A stretch of DNA of 29,409 nt from JAENVT01 sp031424145 (GCA_031424145.1 JANPGV010000147.1:1-29409); one strand, 5' to 3'; positions 1 to 7,619 are shown, numbered from the stretch's first letter. The notes: generated by a model from the sequence alone, not told the origin. Translations and numbers: made by a program.

Positions 1-904
1 CGATGTCGGCAACCGAGTGGGCAAACGTGATGGCGTCGCGAGCGGCTCCATGCACCTGTGGCGCGCAGCGCAACGAATACGCGTCTTGCACGCGCGGGTC
101 ATCCGTCCGATGGCTGGCGACGATCGGGCTGCCGTCGAGCAGCCGGCGCAGGTTGGCTGCCGACATCGTCTGGCCGCGGTGCGGACGAAGCGCCATGAGA
201 TCGGCGGCGAAGGCCCGATCGGTTGCCATCAGCGCCTCGACGCTCATCGCCGCGGCGATGTCGGCTGTTCGAACCAGCACATCGAGGTCGGCAAGCGCCA
301 TGACCAACATGCCGAGCATGCCGTCGGTGCCGTTGATCAGTGCAAGACCTTCCTTGGCTTGCAGCGTGACAGGGGCGATGCCCGCGGCGAGCATCGCCTC
401 GGCGCAATCGCCCTCGCCGATCAGGGCCAGGCCGACGTGAGCGAGAGGTGCCAGGTCTCCACTGGCGCCGAGCGAGCCATGTTCGTGAACGGCAGGGATG
501 ATGTCGGCGTTGAGCAGGGCTAGGATCGTGTCGACGACCACCTGACGGACACCGCTGAAACCCATCGCCAGCGTGCGGGCGCGCAGCAACATCATCGCCC
601 GCACAACCTCCGGCTCGACCAGCGGGCCCATGCCGGCGGCGTGTGATCGGATGAGCGCGCGCTGCAACTCTTCACGGCGCTCCGGCGGGATCACGGTGGT
701 TGCGAGGGAACCGAAGCCGGTCGAGATTCCATAGACGGCTTCGTCCTGCATCGCAAGGCCCTCGACGATCGCCGCGCTGCGGGCGATGACTTCGCAGGCC
801 GTCGCCGCAAGCGTGACCCGGGCACCACCGCGGGCGACCGCGATCACCTCAGCCGCGCTGACGCCCGTTGGACCGAGGACAACCTCGGTGACCGTGTTTT
901 CCAT
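1..904 (-). CDS. hutH: Histidine ammonia-lyase, N-terminal part (runs off the left edge)
   Basis: About 301 codons are visible from an ATG at 902-904; the frame stays open to base 1, so the C-terminal part lies outside the window. HutH deaminates L-histidine to urocanate in the cytosol. The cofactor-forming motif GSLGASGDLAPLAH is present, with A147-S148-G149 as the triad that cyclises to the MIO electrophile. The catalytic-loop tyrosine Y58 lies in VYGISTGFG. The S87-H88 pair in IRSHAAG is the pair typical of histidine rather than phenylalanine or tyrosine lyases. No Shine-Dalgarno sequence precedes the start, and a TAAGTT -10-like hexamer at 913-918 would give an almost leaderless mRNA. No hutU, hutI or hutG is visible, although they could lie to the left. 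Family assignment is very secure; substrate choice is inferred from the SH pair. Confidence 0.95.
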   Translation of the reverse strand, partial: MENTVTEVVLGPTGVSAAEVIAVARGGARVTLAATACEVIARSAAIVEGLAMQDEAVYGISTGFGSLATTVIPPERREELQRALIRSHAAGMGPLVEPEVVRAMMLLRARTLAMGFSGVRQVVVDTILALLNADIIPAVHEHGSLGASGDLAPLAHVGLALIGEGDCAEAMLAAGIAPVTLQAKEGLALINGTDGMLGMLVMALADLDVLVRTADIAAAMSVEALMATDRAFAADLMALRPHRGQTMSAANLRRLLDGSPIVASHRTDDPRVQDAYSLRCAPQVHGAARDAITFAHSVADI

Positions 905-940
905 CAGACGGTAACTTAGGTGGCCCGGTAGCGTGCGGCT
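905..940. promoter_or_regulatory. Compact divergent promoter region
   Basis: Only 36 bp separate the hutH start from the divergent molybdenum-enzyme start. The heptamer TAACTTA at 912-918 reads as TAACTT on the plus strand and TAAGTT on the minus strand. Both fit the TAnnnT pattern of actinobacterial -10 boxes, so the two promoters may overlap. I see no clear -35 or Shine-Dalgarno on either side. Confidence 0.3.
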
Positions 941-3349
941 ATGGCTGGTTCGATTCTTGGCACCCGCGTGCTGCGCACTGAAGATCCCGAATTGCTGCTT
1001 GGTGCGGCCAAGTACGTCGGCGACCTCGTCCTCGGCGATGATCAGCTGCATCTCGTCTTCGTACGCTCCGAGATGGCCCACGCGGAGGTCACGGCCATCG
1101 ACACGGCAGGGGCCAGAGAGGCGCCGGGTGTGGTCGCGGTGTGGACCGCCGACGATCTCGGGCTCCTCCCATTCCAGAGCATGGCAACTGTGCACGACGA
1201 CTTCGCCCGTCCGCCTCTCGCGACGGGTCGCGTTCGTTTCGTCGGCGAGGCGATCGTCGCGGTGCTCGCCGAAACGGTGACCCAGGCCAAGGACGCGGCC
1301 GACATGGTCATTGTCGACTACGAGCCGCTCCCAGCGGCCGTCACTGCTGAGGACGCGCTAGCAGAAGATGCCCCGGTTCTGTTCGAAGCCCATGGCAACA
1401 ATGTCGCTCTCACGACCACCGATGCTGTCAACGACGACTTGTTCGGCGACGCCGATGTCATCGTGCGTGGCCGCTACGTCAACCAGCGAATCGCAGTGGC
1501 ACCCATGGAGCCGAACGGTGCCGCCACGACCATCGATGACGATGGCCGGCTGCTCGTCTACGGATCGACGCAGATGCCGCACCTGATGCACCGCCTGCTG
1601 GCCACCGCACTCGGCATGGAACAGGACCAGATTCGAGTTGTCGTCCCGCTTGTCGGCGGCGGCTTCGGCGGCAAAGCCGGCATCTACCCAGAGCAGGTTG
1701 TGGTCGCAGCGGCCGCCAGGAAGTTGCAGCGACCGGTCGTTTGGGCCTCCACGCGCAGCGAAGACATGCTGGCTCTGTCGCACAGCCGCGGCCAGATCCA
1801 GTACGTCGAGCTGGGCTGCAAGCGCGACGGCACGTTCACCGGCCTGCGCGTGCGCTTGGTTGGCGACGGTGGCGCCTACCCGGGCATCGGCTGCTTCCTG
1901 CCCGCCGGAACGCGCCGAATGTCCAACGGCACGTATCGATTCACCGGCATCCAGTTCGACCTCGTCGTCGCTGCTACCAACACCACCCCAATGGGCGCCT
2001 ACCGCGGTGCCGGCCGACCCGAGGCCACCGCGTTGCTCGAACGAATCGTCGATCAGGCCAGCATCGAATTGGGGATCGACCCGATCGAGCTTCGTCGCCG
2101 CAACCTGTTGGCCGACGACATCTTCCCCTTCACCACCCTCACCGGGATCACCTACGACTCGGGCGCCTACGGCACGCCACTCGACGCCGTCGCCAAGTGG
2201 GCCGGTTACGAAGATCTGCGACGGCAGCAAGCCGAGCGACGCGCCGGCGGCGACCACAAACTGCTCGGCATCGGTCTGTCCACATACGTCGAGATCACCG
2301 CCGGCGGAGCCACGAGCGAATACGGCGCGGTGCGGGTGGAAGAGGATGGATCCGCGACAGTCATGGCCGGCACGTCTGCGCACGGACAGGGTCATCAGAC
2401 CGCGTTCGCGATGATCGTCAGCGAGCAGACGGGCATCCCCATCGAACGAATTCGGTTGATGGCGGTCGACACCGACTTGGTGCGCAGCGGCGGCGGCACA
2501 GGCGGTTCGCGTTCCTTGCAGCTCGGTGGGTCCGCTGTCATGCGCGCCACCGAATCCCTTGTCGACAAGGCCAAGCACCTCGCCGCCCATCTGCTCGAGG
2601 CCGATGTCGGAGACATCGTCGTTGATACCGCCACTGGCACTGTCGGTGTGGCCGGCGTGCCAACGACCGGGCTCGATTGGGCCGCGCTCGCGGCTGCTGC
2701 CGCCAACGCCGACGGTGTCATCGACCATGACGACGGCACATTGGGGCTGGCCGCTCAGCTCGACTTCAACCAGGGCGAAGCGACCTTCCCGTTCGGCGCG
2801 CACATCGCCGTCGTCGAAGTCGATCAGGACACCGGCAAGGTCACGTTGCTGCGACACATCGCAGTCGACGACTGCGGCACGGTGCTCAACCCGCTACTCG
2901 TCGAGGGTCAACAGCACGGTGGCGTTGCAGCCGGCATCAGCCAGACCCTGTACGAACAGGTCATCTACGACGACGACGGCAACCCGCTGACCGGAAACTT
3001 CATGGACTACGCCATCCCGTCGGCCGCCGAGTTCCCGAACTTCGAGGTGCACAGCACCGAGACGCCGACCCCACTCAACCCGCTCGGTGCGAAAGGCATC
3101 GGCGAGGCCAGCACCATCGGCAGCACCCCGGCGGTGCAGAACGCGGTGATCGATGCACTCGCCCACCTCGGTGTGCGCCACATCGATCTGCCGTGCACCA
3201 GCGAGGTCGTGTGGCGAACCATTCGCGACGCGGAAACAGGAACACTCCCGGACCCGTGGTCCGAGCCACCGTCGATCTTCGCCCGCCTCGCCACCGGCAC
3301 AGCGCAAGAGGTCGACGAGGCCGGCCTCGACGCCGCCGAAGGAATCTGA
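941..3349 (+). CDS. Molybdopterin-binding (large) subunit of a xanthine dehydrogenase / form II CoxL-type hydroxylase
   Basis: This 802-residue protein is full length for the family. The Moco-contacting glycine-rich motif VGGGFGGKAG spans about residues 238-247. The active-site loop is A353-Y-R-G-A-G-R359, the AYRGAGR signature of form II (CoxL-like) enzymes rather than the AYXCSFR loop of true CO dehydrogenases. The catalytic glutamate is E722 in AKGIGEAS near the C-terminus. These enzymes hydroxylate heterocycles, aldehydes or purines and normally work with a FAD (CoxM) and a 2Fe-2S (CoxS) subunit, neither of which is encoded nearby. The substrate is therefore unknown, and the partners must be elsewhere or substituted. 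Start ATG at 941 lacks a Shine-Dalgarno. The next gene begins 17 bp downstream on the same strand. Confidence 0.9.
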   Translation: MAGSILGTRVLRTEDPELLLGAAKYVGDLVLGDDQLHLVFVRSEMAHAEVTAIDTAGAREAPGVVAVWTADDLGLLPFQSMATVHDDFARPPLATGRVRFVGEAIVAVLAETVTQAKDAADMVIVDYEPLPAAVTAEDALAEDAPVLFEAHGNNVALTTTDAVNDDLFGDADVIVRGRYVNQRIAVAPMEPNGAATTIDDDGRLLVYGSTQMPHLMHRLLATALGMEQDQIRVVVPLVGGGFGGKAGIYPEQVVVAAAARKLQRPVVWASTRSEDMLALSHSRGQIQYVELGCKRDGTFTGLRVRLVGDGGAYPGIGCFLPAGTRRMSNGTYRFTGIQFDLVVAATNTTPMGAYRGAGRPEATALLERIVDQASIELGIDPIELRRRNLLADDIFPFTTLTGITYDSGAYGTPLDAVAKWAGYEDLRRQQAERRAGGDHKLLGIGLSTYVEITAGGATSEYGAVRVEEDGSATVMAGTSAHGQGHQTAFAMIVSEQTGIPIERIRLMAVDTDLVRSGGGTGGSRSLQLGGSAVMRATESLVDKAKHLAAHLLEADVGDIVVDTATGTVGVAGVPTTGLDWAALAAAAANADGVIDHDDGTLGLAAQLDFNQGEATFPFGAHIAVVEVDQDTGKVTLLRHIAVDDCGTVLNPLLVEGQQHGGVAAGISQTLYEQVIYDDDGNPLTGNFMDYAIPSAAEFPNFEVHSTETPTPLNPLGAKGIGEASTIGSTPAVQNAVIDALAHLGVRHIDLPCTSEVVWRTIRDAETGTLPDPWSEPPSIFARLATGTAQEVDEAGLDAAEGI

Positions 3350-3366
3350 CTCGGTACGGTTGATCC

Positions 3367-4230
3367 ATGCCGGAGGGCGACACGATCAGGCGTCTCGCCG
3401 ACAAGATCGGCCGCCGGTTCACGGGTGAGCGGTGCGTGCGCTGCGTGACACGAGACCCGCGTCTGTCGGGTGTCGACCTGGCCGGAGCGACGCTGGTGAG
3501 CGTCGATGCCAACGGCAAGCACCTGTTCATCCGCTTCGACAACGGAAGCACGCTGCACTCACATCTGCGGATGACCGGTTCGTGGACCGTCGGCCCGGCT
3601 TCGACCGCACCGGAATGGCGGCGCCGGATCGAGCTGTGGATGGAGAGCGGACGGCTGACCGGAGTCGATCTCCCGATCGTCGAGTTGCTGCCCACGTCCG
3701 AGGAAGATCGGGTCGTCGGTCATCTCGGCCCCGACCTTTGCGGACCAGAAACGCCCGACCTGGACGTGGTGATCGAACGGCTACAGCGTGAACTGCTGGC
3801 GCCTCTGGCCACCGCGCTCCTCGACCAGCGAAACGTCGCCGGCTTCGGCAACATCTACGCGATCGAAGTCCCATTCCTCGGCGGCGTCTCGCCCAACCAG
3901 CCGATCGGCTCGATCGAAGGCTTGCACGACCTTGTCGGTGCCGGCACTGCATTGATCCGCACCAACGCCGAGCGCGGGCCGCAGAACACCACGGGCCGCC
4001 GGTTGAAGACCGGTGACACCTGGATCTACGGCCGTCGCGGCCGGCCGTGCCCGTTGTGCGGTACAACGCTCGATGGCTGGGACGAACGCGACAGTCCGTG
4101 GGGCCGAGTATCGGTGTGGTGCCCGAGTTGTCAGCGACTCGATGCCATGCGCGCCGTCGACACCGCGCGCATCACGAAGTTGCTGTCGCTACACCCGGCC
4201 CGCCGCCAGCCGAGCTTCCCCCGCGCCTAG
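3367..4230 (+). CDS. nei: Fpg/Nei family DNA glycosylase (Nei2-like, endonuclease VIII type)
   Basis: The 287-residue protein starts MPEGDTIRR, giving the catalytic N-terminal proline P2 and E3 of the Fpg/Nei family; PEGDT rather than PELPE favours endonuclease VIII over MutM. The stretch GKHLFIRFDNGSTLHSHLRMTG carries the conserved lysine and the HSHLRM strand, a helix-two-turn-helix domain follows, and a C-terminal zinc finger has C228-x2-C231 and C252-x2-C255. It should excise oxidised pyrimidines and nick the DNA. It resembles actinobacterial Nei2. The gene follows the molybdenum-enzyme gene after 17 bp and may be co-transcribed, without evident functional link. No strong Shine-Dalgarno is visible, but the start is fixed because P2 must become the N-terminus after methionine removal. 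Confidence 0.9.
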   Translation: MPEGDTIRRLADKIGRRFTGERCVRCVTRDPRLSGVDLAGATLVSVDANGKHLFIRFDNGSTLHSHLRMTGSWTVGPASTAPEWRRRIELWMESGRLTGVDLPIVELLPTSEEDRVVGHLGPDLCGPETPDLDVVIERLQRELLAPLATALLDQRNVAGFGNIYAIEVPFLGGVSPNQPIGSIEGLHDLVGAGTALIRTNAERGPQNTTGRRLKTGDTWIYGRRGRPCPLCGTTLDGWDERDSPWGRVSVWCPSCQRLDAMRAVDTARITKLLSLHPARRQPSFPRA

Positions 4231-4238
4231 CCCTCCTT

Positions 4239-4289
4239 CGAACTTTGTCGCTGACCACAGGTACAGCACGTTCGCAGCGACAAAGTTCG
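4239..4289. repeat. Large palindromic stem-loop between convergent genes
   Basis: A perfect 15-bp inverted repeat (CGAACTTTGTCGCTG at 4239-4253 and its complement at 4275-4289) encloses a 21-base loop. Flanking CCTCC and GAGG bases could extend the stem across a bulge. It lies between the nei stop and the end of the opposing cupredoxin gene, so it may act as a two-way terminator. It has no T-tract, so a palindromic extragenic repeat is an equally good explanation. Confidence 0.65.
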
Positions 4290-4309
4290 GAGGATGTTGG
4301 GCCGGCGGC

Positions 4310-4336
4310 GTCAGCCGTCAGCCGTCAGTCGTCAGC
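4310..4336. repeat. Short 7-bp tandem repeat
   Basis: GTCAGCC, GTCAGCC, GTCAGTC and GTCAGC follow one another. The array covers the stop codon of the cupredoxin gene (TGA, complement of 4325-4327). It probably arose by slippage and I see no function. Confidence 0.5.
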
Positions 4337-4903
4337 TTCGACGGTGACGACTGTGCGCATCCACGGATGAATCTCGCACATAAACAGGTGGGTTGTTCCC
4401 TCAGGGAGATCTTTTGCTTCGACGAGCAGCGTGCCCTGGCCGTTGGCCGGGACAAGGCTCGTCGCGAAGATGCCTCCAGGGCCAAAGCACTCATCTGGCG
4501 AGGGCGCAGGACCTGTGAGGCCCAGTGGAATGTTGAGGTCGGGGAAGCATCCCGCGCCAAACTCATCCACCTCGGTGAATGTGTGAGCTTCGCCACCGCG
4601 CACGACAACACTGATCGAGTCACCGACGTTGAGGTCGAGCTCGTCCGGCTTGTTCAGCCACTTGTGGTGTCCGAAGTCAACCGGGTTCAGTTCCTCCAGG
4701 AACTCGTTCAACGTGGTTGTTCGGCCGTTGCCATGCGGGATGCAGACCCCCGGCCCGAACTTCGCGTTGAAGGTGGCCGGATCGCAGTTGTCCAGCAGTC
4801 GTACTCGTCTGCTGTGCGATCCGTGTGCGTCCGCTGAACCCGGGATCGCAATCGTGCCAAGTGCCAAAATGGCAATAGCCCCACTGATGAAATGTTTACG
4901 CAT
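4325..4903 (-). CDS. Exported cupredoxin / plastocyanin-like copper protein
   Basis: This 192-residue protein has a clear signal peptide (MRKHF, a hydrophobic stretch to about residue 20, then a likely cut near SADA-HG). The C-terminal half shows a type-1 copper site: H107 in GEAHTF, then C176-x2-H179-x2-M182 in MCEIHPWM, with the Greek-key VTV end strand. A 70-residue N-terminal insert with extra cysteines (C40, C54, C119, C139) is unusual and could hold disulphides. It should act outside the membrane as an electron carrier or copper protein; no partner enzyme is adjacent. The ATG at 4901-4903 is chosen because AAGGGGG lies six bases upstream and the signal peptide begins there; the frame is open further upstream. 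It lies 111 bp downstream of the Crp/Fnr gene on the same strand. Confidence 0.8.
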   Translation of the reverse strand: MRKHFISGAIAILALGTIAIPGSADAHGSHSRRVRLLDNCDPATFNAKFGPGVCIPHGNGRTTTLNEFLEELNPVDFGHHKWLNKPDELDLNVGDSISVVVRGGEAHTFTEVDEFGAGCFPDLNIPLGLTGPAPSPDECFGPGGIFATSLVPANGQGTLLVEAKDLPEGTTHLFMCEIHPWMRTVVTVEADD

Positions 4904-4965
4904 CCTCTGCCCCCTTGCAGATAGTCGTTGGGACCGAACGTACGCTTCGAGGGTCGCAACCGACA

Positions 4966-4971
4966 ATTGTA
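4966..4971 (-). promoter_or_regulatory. Candidate -10 box for the cupredoxin gene
   Basis: On the minus strand TACAAT stands within the 111-bp gap after the Crp/Fnr gene, about 60 bases upstream of the cupredoxin start. No convincing -35 was found. It would allow the cupredoxin to be transcribed separately. Confidence 0.3.
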
Positions 4972-5014
4972 CGAAGGGCTTACGCCGTCATCGTCCTCCG
5001 AACAAGATCAGCAG

Positions 5015-5734
5015 TCAGTGACGAGCCATTGCGTCGACGGCGTCGCGGTCGAGCACCTGGATCAAGCCGCGCTCCAACACGAGGATGTGCCGGCGCACAC
5101 CTTCCTGCAGAACGCGGTTGACGGTCTGGCGCACCGTTCCCGCGGCGTGGGCCAAGTCGTCCTGCGTCATCCTGATTGCTTCCGACTGGTACGCGCTCGA
5201 CAACGTGGAGAGGCTGCGCCAGACGCGGTCCTCGGGGCGGAGCAGCATCTCGACCACGAGCTTGCTGGTACGAATCACGCGGTCGGCGAGCGCCACCACC
5301 AAGAAGCGATCGATGCCCGGATGTCCCTCGCGCAGTTGTTCGAAGTCGTGCCGATGCAGAAGCAGAAGTTCTGTTGGCTCCAGCGCGCAGACGCGGCCGA
5401 TGCACAGCCTGTCGGGATGTACCAGGGCAAGCTCCCCGAAGAACTCACCGGGTTGGACGACGCGCAGCGTCATAGCTCGACCGTCGGTCGTCGTGACCTG
5501 CATATCGAGGCGCCCGGACTGCACGAAGTACAGGCATTCACCAATGTCACCGTCGTTGAACACCACCTGGCCGCGTTTGTATCGCCGAGGACGAAGGCGG
5601 GTGATCAACGCGTCGCGGACCTGTTCATCCAGTTCGTCGAGCAACGGCGAACGAATGGGCGCGGCGGTGCTCACGGACCCGAACAATACGCCGGCTTGTC
5701 CGGCCGACACGAAGCCAAGAGTGACGTAGGTCAC
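5015..5734 (-). CDS. Crp/Fnr-family transcriptional regulator
   Basis: This 239-residue protein has a cyclic-nucleotide-binding beta-roll (about residues 45-150, with PGEFFGELAL at 95-104), a long dimerisation helix, and a winged helix-turn-helix (T190 to L209). Recognition-helix residues R202 and R207 correspond to R180 and R185 of E. coli CRP, and the intervening glutamate is Q203. The Arg-Ser-Ala segment that grips cAMP phosphate appears replaced by C111-I-G, so cAMP binding is doubtful. The FNR four-cysteine cluster is also absent. The first in-frame start is GTG at 5732-5734, which lies inside a Crp-like operator; GTG at 5672-5674 (residue 21) is a plausible alternative that leaves the operator fully upstream. 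Neither has a strong Shine-Dalgarno. It is divergent from the duplicated-domain gene at 5816. Confidence 0.88.
   Translation of the reverse strand: MTYVTLGFVSAGQAGVLFGSVSTAAPIRSPLLDELDEQVRDALITRLRPRRYKRGQVVFNDGDIGECLYFVQSGRLDMQVTTTDGRAMTLRVVQPGEFFGELALVHPDRLCIGRVCALEPTELLLLHRHDFEQLREGHPGIDRFLVVALADRVIRTSKLVVEMLLRPEDRVWRSLSTLSSAYQSEAIRMTQDDLAHAAGTVRQTVNRVLQEGVRRHILVLERGLIQVLDRDAVDAMARH
5721..5734. promoter_or_regulatory. Crp-type operator GTGA-N6-TCAC
   Basis: GTGA at 5721-5724 and TCAC at 5731-5734 form perfect inverted arms with a 6-bp spacer, the core architecture of CRP-family sites. It overlaps the first possible start of the Crp/Fnr gene and lies 82 bp upstream of the divergent gene at 5816. 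This suits autoregulation plus control of that neighbour. Confidence 0.5.
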
Positions 5735-5815
5735 GCCGATTTAGACGCCCCCATGACAGTCGGCACGGCCGCGAGGGCGCATCGTTCCGCCGAATCACTT
5801 GAAAGGGGACCATCA

Positions 5816-6445
5816 ATGTTGTTGTTCTCACGTGTCGCGTACTTCAGCGGCAGTCCACGACGGGTCATGCCATGGGCAATGGGGATCACGGAATACGTCA
5901 ACGCGCACGGCTCGCTGCCCGTCACCCTCTGGGCCGGCAACTTCGGGTATCCGCTCGGAACGATGATCTGGAGCGCAATGGTCGAATCTGAGGCCGCGCT
6001 AGCGACCGGCACGGGTCAACTGCTCGCCGATCCCGGCTACCTAGACCTTCTCGACTCGGGTGCCGATTTGATCGGGACACCCGGTCACGACATGCTGCGC
6101 GAGGTCCTGTACGGCGCGCCGGGCGATCCGCCGCCCGTTGGAGCACTCGCAACCGTCACGACCGCAACCGCAATCGTCGACCGCCTCGGAGACGCGTTGG
6201 GATGGGCTGTGGAAATCGGTCAGCACGTCGAGCAGGTGATCGGAACCCCTGTCGGCGTGTTCACGAACGTCTTCGGAACCCTGGGCGGCATCACGTGGAT
6301 GGGCATAGCAGCCGACCCCGCCGAAGCCGACGCAGCGCGTGCAAAGCTGAGTGCCGACACCGAATACTTGAAGCACATCGCCGGTTCCAAGGATCTGTTC
6401 ATCAACGGATCAGGACACGTCGGTCAGGCAGTACGCATCGCCTGA
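5816..6445 (+). CDS. Uncharacterised protein built of two tandem copies of one alpha/beta domain
   Basis: This 209-residue protein starts at ATG 5816, with GAAAGGGGA seven bases upstream; the frame is open far upstream but nothing supports that extension. I do not recognise a named family. The two halves align without gaps over about 68 residues. Residues near 19-87 (PWAMGITEYV, SLPVTLWAGNFG, GTMIWSAMVES) match residues near 126-194 (GWAVEIGQHV, GTPVGVFTNVFG, GITWMGIAADP), and both end in a D/SGxADLI or GSKDLFI strand. This looks like a fused pseudo-dimer of the ferredoxin-like dimeric alpha/beta-barrel type (ABM/NIPSNAP-like), which is an inference. No signal peptide or membrane helix is evident. 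It is divergent from the Crp/Fnr regulator across a Crp-like operator and is the likely regulated target. Confidence 0.7.
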   Translation: MLLFSRVAYFSGSPRRVMPWAMGITEYVNAHGSLPVTLWAGNFGYPLGTMIWSAMVESEAALATGTGQLLADPGYLDLLDSGADLIGTPGHDMLREVLYGAPGDPPPVGALATVTTATAIVDRLGDALGWAVEIGQHVEQVIGTPVGVFTNVFGTLGGITWMGIAADPAEADAARAKLSADTEYLKHIAGSKDLFINGSGHVGQAVRIA

Positions 6446-6454
6446 CATCCTGGG

Positions 6455-6478
6455 CTCAACTGTGATGCCTCAACTGTG
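6455..6478. repeat. Short direct repeat at a convergent gene junction
   Basis: CTCAACTGTG occurs at 6455-6464 and again at 6469-6478 (14-bp period). The second copy carries the stop codon of the DUF3500 gene. No terminator hairpin is visible in this 24-bp gap between convergent genes. Confidence 0.4.
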
Positions 6479-7612
6479 GTGATGGTCGGCGCGGTGGCGA
6501 GCTAGCGCGTCGTCGGCGAAGTCGCCGCGCGGATCACGCCACACGGTGTGGACGTGGTTTGCGTCACGCATCGAGTTGTCGTACTCCGCCAACACGGTGG
6601 GCCCATGCAGTCTGTAGTAATGGGGCTGTCCCGGCTCCAATCTCCCGGCCCACAGCAGGTGGATGTCGTCCAGCGCACTTCCCGAGAACTTCGCTGCTTC
6701 TTCGGCAGCGAGATCATCAGGCAGACGGTCGACGTAGAGGTGCAAGAGCGCGTCGAGCATGTCGCGTTGGGCAACATCCATAGCTGCAGCAGCAAGCCCT
6801 TTGGGTCGATGCGTGAACGACATCGCCTCGAAGTCGGCAGGACCGACTCCAGTCGATGCATCCGTCCTCTCTTGTGCTCGTACCAGGGCCTCGCCGATCT
6901 CACCCTCGAACTGCCGCCGCCAGATGAGCGGAAGGGCGATCGGCTGGTCTCCGTCGGAAAGAGAGGATCGGTTTCCGCCGACAAGGTCGGTTGGTGCCCG
7001 CGGCGTGACGACGGCTATCGCCTTCTGGTCACCCGACAGTGAACGGGTCAGCTCGCGCGCTAGATCCTCGACACCTGCGAGTGGACGCAACGGGTGCGGG
7101 CCCAACAGCGGCGAACTGGCCGGATCAGCTCCCAAGAACAGCGGCGTGGATCCGCTCAGGACGCCGTCGATGATGGTGAAGTTCAACGAGATGTGGTGAC
7201 CGCCGAGACGCCAACTCCACGTGCCGGTCGGCGACGGCGTCCCGAAGAAACGCACGTAGTACATCAGGGGGTCGCGGCCTCGTGATCGCTCGAACGACGC
7301 GGTGAAGCCCTCGAGCTGGTCGAGCACATTTTCCAGGCCGATGATGGTCGACGCCGTCACGTAGCCGGCTGTTGACAGGCCACTGGCGACGAGCTTGAAC
7401 ACCATCCGGTGTTGAGGCTGTGTCATCGCTGCCAACGTGAGGCCGCCGTGATCGGTCGGGGTGTAGAACCACAGCCTGCGCTCCTCGTCTGCCGGGAACG
7501 GCCACAGCGCCAGCTTCCGCTGACCGTCGTCGAGCGAGGCGATCAGCGGTTCGGCCTCTTCGGCCATCCGGATCGCCACGCGTGTTCGCCCGGGCGTCGG
7601 GGTTTCATCCAT
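6470..7612 (-). CDS. DUF3500 domain protein
   Basis: This 380-residue cytosolic-looking protein has the features of DUF3500: a GGHHISLNFTIIDG segment (two histidines followed by an Asn strand) in the middle and a C-terminal NHVHTVWRDPRGDFADDAL block after a Y-D/N-rich region. The conserved histidines suggest a metal or acid/base site, but no reaction is established for the family to my knowledge. ATG at 7610-7612 has CAGGAGAG upstream inside the end of the previous gene, and the gap is 7 bp, so it is the last gene of an operon with the FAD monooxygenase and the PPOX-fold protein. No signal peptide is seen. The family call is firm; the biochemical role is unknown. Confidence 0.85.
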   Translation of the reverse strand: MDETPTPGRTRVAIRMAEEAEPLIASLDDGQRKLALWPFPADEERRLWFYTPTDHGGLTLAAMTQPQHRMVFKLVASGLSTAGYVTASTIIGLENVLDQLEGFTASFERSRGRDPLMYYVRFFGTPSPTGTWSWRLGGHHISLNFTIIDGVLSGSTPLFLGADPASSPLLGPHPLRPLAGVEDLARELTRSLSGDQKAIAVVTPRAPTDLVGGNRSSLSDGDQPIALPLIWRRQFEGEIGEALVRAQERTDASTGVGPADFEAMSFTHRPKGLAAAAMDVAQRDMLDALLHLYVDRLPDDLAAEEAAKFSGSALDDIHLLWAGRLEPGQPHYYRLHGPTVLAEYDNSMRDANHVHTVWRDPRGDFADDALARHRADHHHS

Positions 7613-7619
7613 CAGTCAC

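Noticed and set aside
1358..2857. Long open frame of about 500 codons on the minus strand across the molybdenum-enzyme gene
   Set aside because: It lies antisense to a gene with intact family motifs, has no recognisable domain or Shine-Dalgarno, and is expected in GC-rich coding DNA.
941..3349. True carbon monoxide dehydrogenase large subunit
   Set aside because: The loop reads AYRGAGR, not the AYXCSFR of CO-oxidising form I enzymes, and the other two subunits are absent.
4310..4336. Tandem GTCAGCC units as a CRISPR-like or VNTR array
   Set aside because: Only about four 7-bp units without spacers; simple slippage is enough.
4928..5815. N-terminal extension of the duplicated-domain protein
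   Set aside because: The extension runs antisense through the Crp/Fnr gene. The ATG at 5816 has a good Shine-Dalgarno and starts the folded domain.
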